From: CAYFIW01 sp964500645
GTDB taxonomy: Bacteria; Chloroflexota; Dehalococcoidia; Lucifugimonadales; UBA826
Length of the DNA stretch: 6,998 nt
NCBI GenBank assembly: GCA_964500645.1
Contig: CAZCOH010000074.1
Location: forward strand, 1-6,998
Direction: 5' to 3'
In this document: in pieces, positions 1-6,333 of the stretch
Numbering within the stretch: the first letter of the stretch is position 1
Layout of the letters: every line of letters starts with the position of its first letter
The notes under the pieces: generated by a model
The model's input: the letters and a program-made list of their open reading frames with translations, nothing else
Database searches by the model: none
Told to the model about the DNA's origin: nothing
Program-made: the position numbers and the translations under genes

Positions 1-228
1 TCTACCTTATCTGGATCCACTTGAATTCCTATTATGGCCTCTGTAAGAAGTCCTATTTTAGCGGGATCCAAAATAACGTTAATTTTATAATACCGCTATT
101 AATCAGCATATTTAATCGCCTACGTATCGTCCTTCACTTACACCAAGTCTACGTGCAATGCTGACGTTGGAAGCGCGTCCATCCTCTCTAAGAATATCTA
201 TTATTTGCCCGTTTATCTCGTCGAGTAT
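1..228 (-). pseudogene. Lrp/AsnC-family transcriptional regulator, frameshifted and truncated by the window edge
   Basis: Read in three successive frames, the minus strand gives a continuous Lrp/AsnC N-terminus. It starts with LDEINGQIIDILREDGR, then the helix-turn-helix ASNVSIARRLGVSEG. After a shift near 130-132 come TIRRRLNMLINSGIIKLTLF, and after a second shift near 69-70 come DPAKIGLLTEAIIGIQ, which runs off the left edge as the start of the ligand-binding domain. Each shift fits the loss of one base. Without correction, the first frame stops at TAA 112-114. The expected initiator before Leu-Asp-Glu is ATA (226-228) rather than ATG, and an in-frame TAA at 247-249 leaves no canonical start. 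Intact members are DNA-binding regulators of amino-acid or central metabolism. Here it is either a decaying gene or a stretch with base-call errors. The family call is solid; which of the two explanations applies is open. The 69 bases between it and the next gene hold nothing I recognise. Confidence 0.75.
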
Positions 229-297
229 TTGTCCTTCTCTAATGATTTAATAGCATCTATTATACGGTTACAAAAACTTAAAGCACATCAGTAGTAA

Positions 298-777
298 CTA
301 GACTCTGCTCGAGCCAAGAAAGTATCCAACCAACACTGCAAGCACTATATGTAAATTCACAAACCAAAGAATATTTAGTCCTGCGAGTATGGTCAGGGTC
401 ATAATAGCTACAATTATTGAAAAAGCTACCGAAATACGTAGGCTCCAACCTTTTTTCCGATTAGTAGTATGGCTGACTATTTCTCCGACAATTAAGCCCC
501 CTAGGGATAGTCCCCCCAAAAATAAATAAAAATGTAACACGGACGGTATAGACGAGTTTATCAACACCAGATTTAACGCATGTAACCCCAACCCAATAGC
601 AAAACCCAAAACCGCTGCCACTGAGAATGCTTTCCACATTGTCGTTTTAGAAACGACAAATGTTGGAACTCTAATTTTTTTTCCACAATCCTCGCAACGA
701 TATCCAGTTGGTGAAGATTGCATACAATTAGGGCATATAGGAACTTCGCATCTTGTGCAAAACAACTGAGTCCGCAC
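298..777 (-). CDS. Zinc-ribbon (B-box-like) four-helix membrane protein
   Basis: This is a small protein of unknown function. From the GTG at 777 it has 159 residues. The N-terminus carries paired cysteines C7xxC10, C15xxC18 and C28xxC31, followed by four predicted membrane segments at about 49-72, 79-101, 112-134 and 136-154. Cys-rich B-box-like fingers in front of membrane helices are familiar in bacteria, for example ahead of rhomboid-type domains, but no rhomboid catalytic Ser/His motif is visible here. The reading frame stays open upstream of the GTG to a stop at 829-831. It encodes VCKRHKNVRTQLFCTRC, adding the C-x2-H pair expected at the start of this finger, so the real protein probably begins further upstream (see 817-822). 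It lies 93 bp downstream of plsY on the same strand and is possibly co-transcribed. The finger probably binds zinc at the cytoplasmic membrane face; its partner is unknown. Confidence 0.75.
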   Translation of the reverse strand: MRTQLFCTRCEVPICPNCMQSSPTGYRCEDCGKKIRVPTFVVSKTTMWKAFSVAAVLGFAIGLGLHALNLVLINSSIPSVLHFYLFLGGLSLGGLIVGEIVSHTTNRKKGWSLRISVAFSIIVAIMTLTILAGLNILWFVNLHIVLAVLVGYFLGSSRV

Positions 778-816
778 ATTTTTATGTCTCTTACATACTG
801 AAAACTGAATGAATAT

Positions 817-822
817 CTCCCC
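817..822 (-). promoter_or_regulatory. Possible Shine-Dalgarno GGGGAG for an ATT start of the zinc-ribbon gene
   Basis: The minus strand reads GGGGAG, six spacer bases (ATATTC), then ATT at 808-810. The ATT is in frame with the zinc-ribbon protein. Starting there would give a protein 11 residues longer that includes the missing Cys and His ligands. ATT is a rare initiator. The alternative is an ATG at 822-824 in another frame combined with a one-base sequence change. A short ATAGG-7-CCTAT inverted repeat (823-838) overlaps the upstream side. Confidence 0.35.
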
Positions 823-870
823 ATAGGCTTAAACCCTATTACATTTTTAACACTACTTTTGCACTTTACA

Positions 871-1548
871 TTAACTTACTTGTCCACTTATCCAATCATT
901 CTTTTCCCTGATATCGCGGTCAAACAAAATCCTAAACCAAATCGTTTTGGATGATTTCTGAGTGAGAGATCTTAATCCTTCGTTGGACAATAATCTTTTC
1001 ATCAATAATATCCCTCCGATCCCGACTACAAATAAGTTCAAATAAATATCGTGACTCAAAACAGCTACCATAATGATCAGTGTGACTAAAGAAACTAGCG
1101 TCCATACCCCGCTATCTTTGTATATAATTCCCCGTCCTATTATTCCAGGTCCAACACATAACACTAATATTTCTCTCCACATAAATGCTCCTGAAATCAC
1201 CCCGAGGGCTGTCAGAACCCCTCTGCCACCTTTAAATCTAAGAAATACTGACCAATTATGCCCAACTATTAGTAACAACATTGGGACATAAGCTAAAGGG
1301 TTGTCTGTAAATGAGACGGTAAAAAGAACAGAAGGTAACATTCCCTTTATGAAATCAACACACCCAACTATTATTCCAGAAAATGTCCCAAGATTTCTCG
1401 TTACGTTTGAGGCACCTACGTTACCAGACCCTACCTCATGAATGTGAGTTCCATTTCTAATGCGTACCCAGACAACTGCGGTAGGAAATGCACCCACGAT
1501 ATAAGCCAGCGAAAAATAAAGAGCCCAGGTTATTAATTCAATTCCCAT
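871..1548 (-). CDS. plsY: Glycerol-3-phosphate acyltransferase PlsY
   Basis: This integral membrane enzyme transfers an acyl group from acyl-phosphate (made by PlsX) to glycerol-3-phosphate, giving lysophosphatidic acid, the first committed step of phospholipid synthesis. The 225-residue product has the family signatures. GSGNVGASN (40-48) is motif 1, DFIKG is at 65-69, and GHNWSVFLRFKGGRG (96-110) is motif 2, the glycine-rich phosphate-binding loop. Hydrophobic helices alternate throughout (about 5-28, 55-80, 86-98, 112-132, 148-185). The third motif region around RGIIYKDSG (139-147) is less typical. A charged cytoplasmic tail of about 40 residues, with LFDRDIR, makes it slightly longer than the usual 200 or so. 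The ATG overlaps the end of the upstream PHP gene by 11 bp, with AAAGG almost abutting it, which suggests translational coupling. No plsX is visible in the window. Confidence 0.93.
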   Translation of the reverse strand: MGIELITWALYFSLAYIVGAFPTAVVWVRIRNGTHIHEVGSGNVGASNVTRNLGTFSGIIVGCVDFIKGMLPSVLFTVSFTDNPLAYVPMLLLIVGHNWSVFLRFKGGRGVLTALGVISGAFMWREILVLCVGPGIIGRGIIYKDSGVWTLVSLVTLIIMVAVLSHDIYLNLFVVGIGGILLMKRLLSNEGLRSLTQKSSKTIWFRILFDRDIREKNDWISGQVS

Positions 1549-2413
1549 TCCTTTTATCCAATTGATGGCTTAGTTGATCAACGACATCAAGTGGTGGACC
1601 CATCTCTCCCGGTTTTATTTCAACAGGGTTTCCTGCCGCATGGAAATCACTCCCACCGCATTCTATAAGACCGTATTCCTTCGTCAGCAATTTTAGTCTG
1701 TTTATTTGTTCCACCGAATAATCACCATAATAAACCTCCATACCAATCAGTCCCTTATCTTTCATTTCTGGCAATAAACTTTCAAGCCCTCTAATACCTT
1801 CACGGCCTGACTTGGCATTAGAATGCATCGGATGGGCAAGTACTGGCAAAGCTCCATTACGATTGATGATGTCTATAGCTTCAAATGGTGTAGTAACTTT
1901 CCTAGGTACATATGCGGGGCTTCCCGATCCAATGAATTTATCAAATGCCTCCTTAGGATGTTTTACAACTCCGATTTCCACGAGCGCATATGCGATGTGA
2001 GGACGCCCCAGACTACCCTCACTGGCAATCTCAAGAACTCTGTCTAGCGAAACTGGTATCCCTAACGCAACCAGCTTTTCAACAATTTTAATGCCTCTAG
2101 CGTTCCTTTCTTCCCTAATATCAATCAAAACATTTTGAAATTCAGAATCAGACTCATCAACGTAATACCCCAATATATGAATGTCTTGCCCATTCAATAA
2201 CGTTCCCAACTCTATTCCTGGGATAAAACCAAGGTTGAGATTACTACACGTTTTTTTGGCCTCTTCAAGACCAGAAGTGGTGTCATGATCTGTCAGAGAT
2301 ATGACCTCTAAACCTTTCATATGGCACAATCGGACCAGAGAATTCGGGTCCATGCGACCATCAGAGTGATCTGAATGAAGATGAAGATCTACTTGCACGT
2401 TATCAACAAACAT
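1538..2413 (-). CDS. PHP-domain phosphoesterase (nucleoside 3',5'-bisphosphate phosphatase / RNase AM-like)
   Basis: This is a member of the PHP metal-dependent hydrolase family, closest in layout to YciV/RNase AM. Those enzymes remove the 3' phosphate from nucleoside 3',5'-bisphosphates such as pAp and trim RNA from the 5' end. Counting from the ATG at 2413 (291 residues), the metal-site motifs are all present: DLHLHSDHSDG 9-19, LTDHDT 40-45, GIELG with Glu68, HILGYY with His79, GRPH 136-139, AHP 193-195 and GGSDFH 253-258. The segment after GRPH fits the family's inserted subdomain. An in-frame GTG at 2428 would add five residues, but it lies inside the arm of a 14-bp inverted repeat, so I prefer the ATG. 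Neither start has a clear Shine-Dalgarno. The gene follows rny by about 70 bp and overlaps plsY. The family is certain; the exact substrate is inferred. Confidence 0.88.
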   Translation of the reverse strand: MFVDNVQVDLHLHSDHSDGRMDPNSLVRLCHMKGLEVISLTDHDTTSGLEEAKKTCSNLNLGFIPGIELGTLLNGQDIHILGYYVDESDSEFQNVLIDIREERNARGIKIVEKLVALGIPVSLDRVLEIASEGSLGRPHIAYALVEIGVVKHPKEAFDKFIGSGSPAYVPRKVTTPFEAIDIINRNGALPVLAHPMHSNAKSGREGIRGLESLLPEMKDKGLIGMEVYYGDYSVEQINRLKLLTKEYGLIECGGSDFHAAGNPVEIKPGEMGPPLDVVDQLSHQLDKRNGN

Positions 2414-2425
2414 AGAATTTATATT

Positions 2426-2474
2426 CACAAGATTGGCAGCAAAGAATTACAGGTAATATACTGCCAATCTTGTG
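2426..2474. repeat. 14-bp perfect inverted repeat (stem-loop) between rny and the PHP gene
   Basis: CACAAGATTGGCAG (2426-2439) is the exact reverse complement of CTGCCAATCTTGTG (2461-2474), with a 21-base loop. In the minus-strand transcript the hairpin starts 11 bases after the rny stop codon and ends 12 bases before the PHP ATG. Its distal arm covers an alternative GTG start. No U-run follows the stem on either strand, so it does not look like a standard intrinsic terminator. An RNA processing, stability or translation-control element, or a protein-binding palindrome, is possible. Confidence 0.75.
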
Positions 2475-2485
2475 CTATAGAAATA

Positions 2486-4021
2486 TCACTTAGCGAATTC
2501 TATTGATCGTTTTTCTCTAACTACAACCACTTTGATCTGTCCAGGATAAACTAGTTTCTCTTCAATGCTTTTAACAATATCTCTAGCGAGTGTACTAGCT
2601 GAAACATCATCAATTGAATCTGGTTCAACCATAACTCTTACTTCTCTTCCTGCCTGTATCGCGAAGCATCTTTCAATACCAGGAAAACTACCAGCCACTT
2701 CCTCAAGTTCTTCCATTCTTTTAATGTAATTTTCTACAGTGTCTCTCCTAGATCCGGGCCTAGCAGCACTTAATGCGTCTGCAGCAGCTACCAAAAAAGA
2801 TTCCACAGTACTCATTTCATCGTCATGATGTTCTGCTATACAGGCGCAAACCCGCCTAGAAACATTGTATTTTTTGGCAATATCTGCACCAATCTCGGCG
2901 TGAGGACCCTCAATTTCATGGCTTAACGCCTTTCCAATATCATGTAAAAGACCGCCCACTTTGGCCACTTTCACATTGGCTCCCACTTCAGCGGCCATCA
3001 GGCCCGCCAAATGAGATACCTCAAGACAATGCATCAGTACATTCTCCCCATAACTGTACCTGTACTTCAGTCTACCAATCAATCGTACAATCTCTGGGTG
3101 AAGCCCTCTAACATCAGCCTCTATAACAGCACCTTCCCCGCTCTTCCAGATAGTTTCCTCAACCTCTTTTTGAGCTTTCGATGCCATTTCTTCTATTCTG
3201 GCCGGATGTATTCGTCCATCTGCAACTAATTTTGATACAGCCAATTTCGCAACTTCTCGACGAATTGGATCAAAGCAGGATAATGTGACAGCCTCAGGAG
3301 TATCATCAATTATCAGATCGACTCCAGTAGCAGCTTCAATTGCCCTAATATTTCGACCCTCTCTCCCTATCAAACGTCCTTTCATATCGTCGCTTGGTAA
3401 GGGCACACTACTAACAGTCGCCTCCGAGACTACGTCCGATGCCAGCCTCTGTATAGCCTGGCCAAGCACCATACGGGCCTTATCATTAGCCTCGTTTCGA
3501 ACTTCGTCTTCCATATCACGATATTTGATAGCTAATTCGTGACCAATATCGTCCTCTGCCTGCCTCATAATGAACTCTCTGGCCTCATCGTGAGACATTT
3601 CTGCTACGGATTCAAGCTGTTCTCTCTGTTTATCTTTGAGTTGCTGGGCTTCATTGTAGACTTGCTCTACTTCGTTTTCCCTTTCAGAAATACTATTTTC
3701 TCTTTTCTCTAAATTCCTTGCCCTGCCTTCTACGTTCTCTTCTCTCTTAGCAACTCTACGCTCGACATTTCTAACCTCGGATTGTCTTTCTCTTACCTCA
3801 GACTCCCCTTCTCTTCGTGCCTGTAGCGCCTCTTCCTTAGCTTCCAGTACTATCTTTCTTTGCTCTTCCCTCGCATCAGTTAAAATTTCTTCTGCTTGAG
3901 ATACTGCAACGTTCTTTCCTAAAAGTCCCTGTACGTATCTAAAACAAATTCCTAGTACTGTTCCGATTATCAGACTGCTGAGGACGGCTATCGCTAATGT
4001 TGTTATTTCCACGCGATTCAC
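2486..4021 (-). CDS. rny: Ribonuclease Y
   Basis: This membrane-anchored endoribonuclease initiates mRNA decay. The 511-residue product has the full domain order. An N-terminal membrane helix (about 5-30) is followed by a long charged coiled coil (about 42-200, very rich in Glu/Arg). The KH RNA-binding domain contains the GREG loop (219-222, in IGREGRNIRAIE). The HD domain has His331, the His360-Asp361 pair in LLHDIGKA, His374, His398/His399 and Asp415 as likely metal ligands. The conserved C-terminal region has AIQAGREVRVMVEP (454-467) and ends in FAK. Length and architecture match the family, and no key residue is missing. The GTG at 4021 directly abuts AAGGAAG. A second GTG at 4012 has GGTGA at better spacing and would remove only three residues. 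The gene has its own likely promoter upstream and lies 126 bp after ffh. Confidence 0.97.
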   Translation of the reverse strand: MNRVEITTLAIAVLSSLIIGTVLGICFRYVQGLLGKNVAVSQAEEILTDAREEQRKIVLEAKEEALQARREGESEVRERQSEVRNVERRVAKREENVEGRARNLEKRENSISERENEVEQVYNEAQQLKDKQREQLESVAEMSHDEAREFIMRQAEDDIGHELAIKYRDMEDEVRNEANDKARMVLGQAIQRLASDVVSEATVSSVPLPSDDMKGRLIGREGRNIRAIEAATGVDLIIDDTPEAVTLSCFDPIRREVAKLAVSKLVADGRIHPARIEEMASKAQKEVEETIWKSGEGAVIEADVRGLHPEIVRLIGRLKYRYSYGENVLMHCLEVSHLAGLMAAEVGANVKVAKVGGLLHDIGKALSHEIEGPHAEIGADIAKKYNVSRRVCACIAEHHDDEMSTVESFLVAAADALSAARPGSRRDTVENYIKRMEELEEVAGSFPGIERCFAIQAGREVRVMVEPDSIDDVSASTLARDIVKSIEEKLVYPGQIKVVVVREKRSIEFAK

Positions 4022-4073
4022 CTTCCTTATTCAGTTTTCAAGATCCTCAATACATGAAGAATCCTTCATATGT

Positions 4074-4102
4074 ATAGTAGGGAGACTAGAAATATGTGTC
4101 AA
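4074..4102 (-). promoter_or_regulatory. Probable sigma-70-type promoter of rny
   Basis: On the minus strand a perfect TTGACA (-35, 4097-4102) is followed by a 17-base spacer and TACTAT (-10, 4074-4079, four of six consensus bases). It lies about 50 bases upstream of the rny start in the ffh-rny gap. This suggests rny and its downstream genes can be transcribed independently of ffh. Confidence 0.6.
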
Positions 4103-4147
4103 GGAAAAGTATGTCTTTAGTTGAATAACAGCGTAGTGAAAGTACAG

Positions 4148-5503
4148 CTAGAAGCCGAATGGCCCACCTTTTTGCTGGGACATCATATTCATAAGTCGTT
4201 TTTGGCCCCTAGGAGATGACATGTCTTTCATCAATTTCTTGATTTGTTTGAACTGATTTAATAACTGGTTTACGTCCTGTGGAGAAGTTCCACTGCCTCG
4301 AGCTATTCGGCGCCTTCGGCTCCCTCCAATCTGCTCAGGCCTTTGTCTTTCAGATAATGTCATTGAATATATAATAGCTTCTGCTTTCGACAAATGTGAT
4401 CCATCCAAGTTATCCGCGCCTATTTTGTTTTTCATGGACGAAAAACCTGGAATCATCTCCATCACTTGAGACATTGGACCCATTTTCTTTACTGCCTGCA
4501 TTTGCTGTAGAAAATCCTCAAGATCAAATGTCGCTTCCTTAATTTTTCTTTCTAAATCCTGTGCCTGTTCCTCATCAAAATTTGATTGCGCCTTTTCTAC
4601 CAAGCTGAGAACATCGCCCATTCCTAATATTCTAGAAGCCAATCTGTCAGGATGAAATTGTTCGAATCCGTCTACCCTTTCTCCTGTCCCAATGAATTTT
4701 ACAGGCACCCCTGTAACAGAAGTAATCGATAAAGCAGCACCACCTCTTGCATCACCATCCATTTTTGTTAGAACTAAACCAGTGAGCCCTATCCGAGCAT
4801 GGAACTCCTCAGCAACCGTGACCGCTTCTTGACCAGTCATCGCATCAACGACTAATAACACCTCATCAGGATCGATCACATCCTTGATTCGTTCCAGTTC
4901 TAACATAAGTTCCTCATCTACCTGAAAACGCCCAGCAGTATCAACTATTGCCCAGGAAGCCTCATTTTTCCTGGCCAAAGCTACCCCATTTCTAGCGATT
5001 ATTTCTGGATCTTTATCCTTACCTTCTTGATGAACCTCGCAACCAATCTGTTCACCCAAAGTAAGAAGCTGATCTATAGCGGCGGGGCGATACACATCTG
5101 CCGCAACTAAGGTCACCTTTCCCTGGCTGGATAAATATTTTGCTAATTTTGCAGAAGTAGTTGTCTTACCCGAACCATTCAATCCCACCATTAATGCAAC
5201 AGACGGTCTTTTTGAGGCGATAGTGATGTCTACCTTTGCACCACCTAGAATTGATATCAATTCATCGTTGGTTACCCGTACCACATGTTGTCCAGCGGTC
5301 AACGTGGACAACACATCTTCAGCCATCAACTTATCTTTGACTGACTTAACAAAAGTACGGGCCACTTTAAAATTCACATCAGCATCTAAGAGAGCCAAAC
5401 GTATCTCTTTCAAGGCCTCATCTACGTCAGATTCGCTTAATCGTCCCTTATTACCAAGACGGCTAATTACTGTTGTGATTTTCTCAGTTAAATTCTCAAA
5501 CAT
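4148..5503 (-). CDS. ffh: Signal recognition particle protein Ffh (SRP54)
   Basis: This GTPase binds 4.5S/SRP RNA and signal sequences of nascent membrane and secreted proteins, and docks them to FtsY at the membrane. From the ATG at 5503 the product has 451 residues, normal for the family. The N domain begins MFENLTEKI and contains NKGRLSESDVDEALKEIRLALL. The G domain follows with GLNGSGKTTT (P-loop, 107-116; Asn where Gln is usual), DVYRPAA (136-142), DTAGR (188-192) and TKMDGDARGG (246-255). The Met-rich M domain (from about 310) has GPMSQVMEMIPGF and the RNA-binding SRRRRIARGSGT (395-406), ending in PFGF. An in-frame TTG at 5530 would add nine residues, but family members typically begin at MFENL, so I chose the ATG. 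No strong Shine-Dalgarno or promoter is evident upstream. It is transcribed divergently from the MBL-fold gene. No SRP RNA gene is visible here. Confidence 0.97.
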   Translation of the reverse strand: MFENLTEKITTVISRLGNKGRLSESDVDEALKEIRLALLDADVNFKVARTFVKSVKDKLMAEDVLSTLTAGQHVVRVTNDELISILGGAKVDITIASKRPSVALMVGLNGSGKTTTSAKLAKYLSSQGKVTLVAADVYRPAAIDQLLTLGEQIGCEVHQEGKDKDPEIIARNGVALARKNEASWAIVDTAGRFQVDEELMLELERIKDVIDPDEVLLVVDAMTGQEAVTVAEEFHARIGLTGLVLTKMDGDARGGAALSITSVTGVPVKFIGTGERVDGFEQFHPDRLASRILGMGDVLSLVEKAQSNFDEEQAQDLERKIKEATFDLEDFLQQMQAVKKMGPMSQVMEMIPGFSSMKNKIGADNLDGSHLSKAEAIIYSMTLSERQRPEQIGGSRRRRIARGSGTSPQDVNQLLNQFKQIKKLMKDMSSPRGQKRLMNMMSQQKGGPFGF

Positions 5504-5569
5504 ATCGCTATAAAGATTAACCTCGCTCAATAGATCCGTCTATAGGTCAACAGGTAGTATTCGTTCTGC

Positions 5570-5599
5570 TTGAAGAGCATCAGAGTGCGTTGCTATACT
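5570..5599 (+). promoter_or_regulatory. Probable sigma-70-type promoter of the MBL-fold gene
   Basis: TTGAAG (-35, 5570-5575) is followed by an 18-base spacer and TATACT (-10, 5594-5599), about 45 bases before the ATG. The likely transcript would start near 5605, leaving a short leader that carries the AAAGGA ribosome binding site. It lies in the ffh/MBL divergent region, where I see no equally good promoter for ffh. Confidence 0.55.
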
Positions 5600-5644
5600 C
5601 AGATGGACGTAGTTAATTAATCACAACTCTGAAAGGATCCGTAA

Positions 5645-6283
5645 ATGGAAATAACCTGGCTCGGCCACTCGTCAGTTAGTATAAACAGTAGAGATGTAGT
5701 TTTGGTCACCGACCCCTACGACACCTCCGGAGGCTCATTTATGTCTCCTCAAAAAGCGGATATTGTCACCATAACTTCTGACAACCCAAAACATGCACAT
5801 ACATCATCAGTGAGTGGCAATCCCAGGATAGTAAACGGACCGGGCGAATACGAAATTTCCAATTTTTACATAACCGGTACTGGTACTGCAGTTTCAAACA
5901 CGGAGGAACCGGGAGGGCCTATCAACACATTTTATGTCATTCGCTCAGAAGGCCTGACATTATGCCATTTAGGTTCGATTTCCCGAAGGTTAACCGCCGC
6001 CCAATTAGATCGACTACGTCAAACTCAAATCCTCATTGCACCCATCAGTGGGGAAAATGTCCTGCCGCCTGACACTCTTCAAGAAATCATCTCAGCCCTA
6101 CAACCAAGAGTTTTCATACCCGTCCAATACGGAGAATCAGGAATCGATGGCTTAGAATCACCAGATAAATTTCTCACCGAAATCGGCATTACGGAAATCC
6201 CTGCAGCCACCAACCGACTAAACGTGACGGAAACCAATCTTCCAGGGGAAATGAGAGTCAGCCTTCTTAATCGAACGAACTGA
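5645..6283 (+). CDS. UlaG-like metallo-beta-lactamase-fold protein, metal site mostly lost
   Basis: This is a 212-residue single-domain protein of the MBL superfamily, UlaG-like/Lactamase_B_3 type. The start is well set: AAAGGA lies seven bases before the ATG. The family frame is clear: MEITWLGHSSV at the N-terminus, VTDPYD (21-26), the strand leading to the metal motif (ADIVTIT, 38-44), GPGEYEI (65-71), LCHLGS (106-111) and VFIPVQYG (156-163). Active relatives carry H-x-H-x-D-H after the ADIVT strand. Here the aligned residues are Ser45, Asn47, Lys49 and His50. The Asp usual after HLG is Ser111, and the His usual in the final IPxHY motif is Gln161. Only His50 and His108 remain of the usual ligands, so hydrolase activity is doubtful. 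A binding or structural role, or a drifting paralogue, is possible. It is the only plus-strand gene, divergent from ffh. The substrate is unknown. Confidence 0.85.
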   Translation: MEITWLGHSSVSINSRDVVLVTDPYDTSGGSFMSPQKADIVTITSDNPKHAHTSSVSGNPRIVNGPGEYEISNFYITGTGTAVSNTEEPGGPINTFYVIRSEGLTLCHLGSISRRLTAAQLDRLRQTQILIAPISGENVLPPDTLQEIISALQPRVFIPVQYGESGIDGLESPDKFLTEIGITEIPAATNRLNVTETNLPGEMRVSLLNRTN

Positions 6284-6289
6284 CTCTCA
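6252..6289. terminator. 10-bp inverted repeat at the end of the MBL-fold gene, possible terminator between convergent genes
   Basis: TGAGAGTCAG (6252-6261) pairs exactly with CTGACTCTCA (6280-6289) across an 18-base loop. The second arm spans the TGA stop of the MBL-fold gene. On the plus strand no T-run follows. On the minus strand the stem is followed by only three Ts. It could act as a weak or factor-assisted terminator, or as a 3' end-stabilising hairpin, for the two converging transcripts. Confidence 0.4.
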
Positions 6290-6333
6290 CAACAAAACCA
6301 ATTACTTACCCCAACTAGGTATTAATCCCTTAA

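Noticed and set aside
573..824. Alternative minus-strand frame opening with an ATG at 822-824
   Set aside because: It overlaps the zinc-ribbon gene in another frame and reads as a shadow, with no domain or cysteine pattern. Its ATG matters only if a frameshift joins it to the zinc-ribbon frame.
2426..2474. Reading the 14-bp inverted repeat as a rho-independent terminator of rny
   Set aside because: The stem is about half GC and the bases after it on the minus strand are AATATAAATTCT, not a U-run. I kept it as an unexplained stem-loop instead.
3285..3542. Plus-strand open frame opposite the rny KH region
   Set aside because: It is antisense to a strongly conserved coding region, with Ser-rich, compositionally driven translation and no own ribosome binding site. 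It is a shadow of rny.
4051..4071. Small palindrome GAAGAATCCTTC upstream of rny
   Set aside because: Only four paired bases on each side; this is within chance expectation for AT-rich intergenic DNA.
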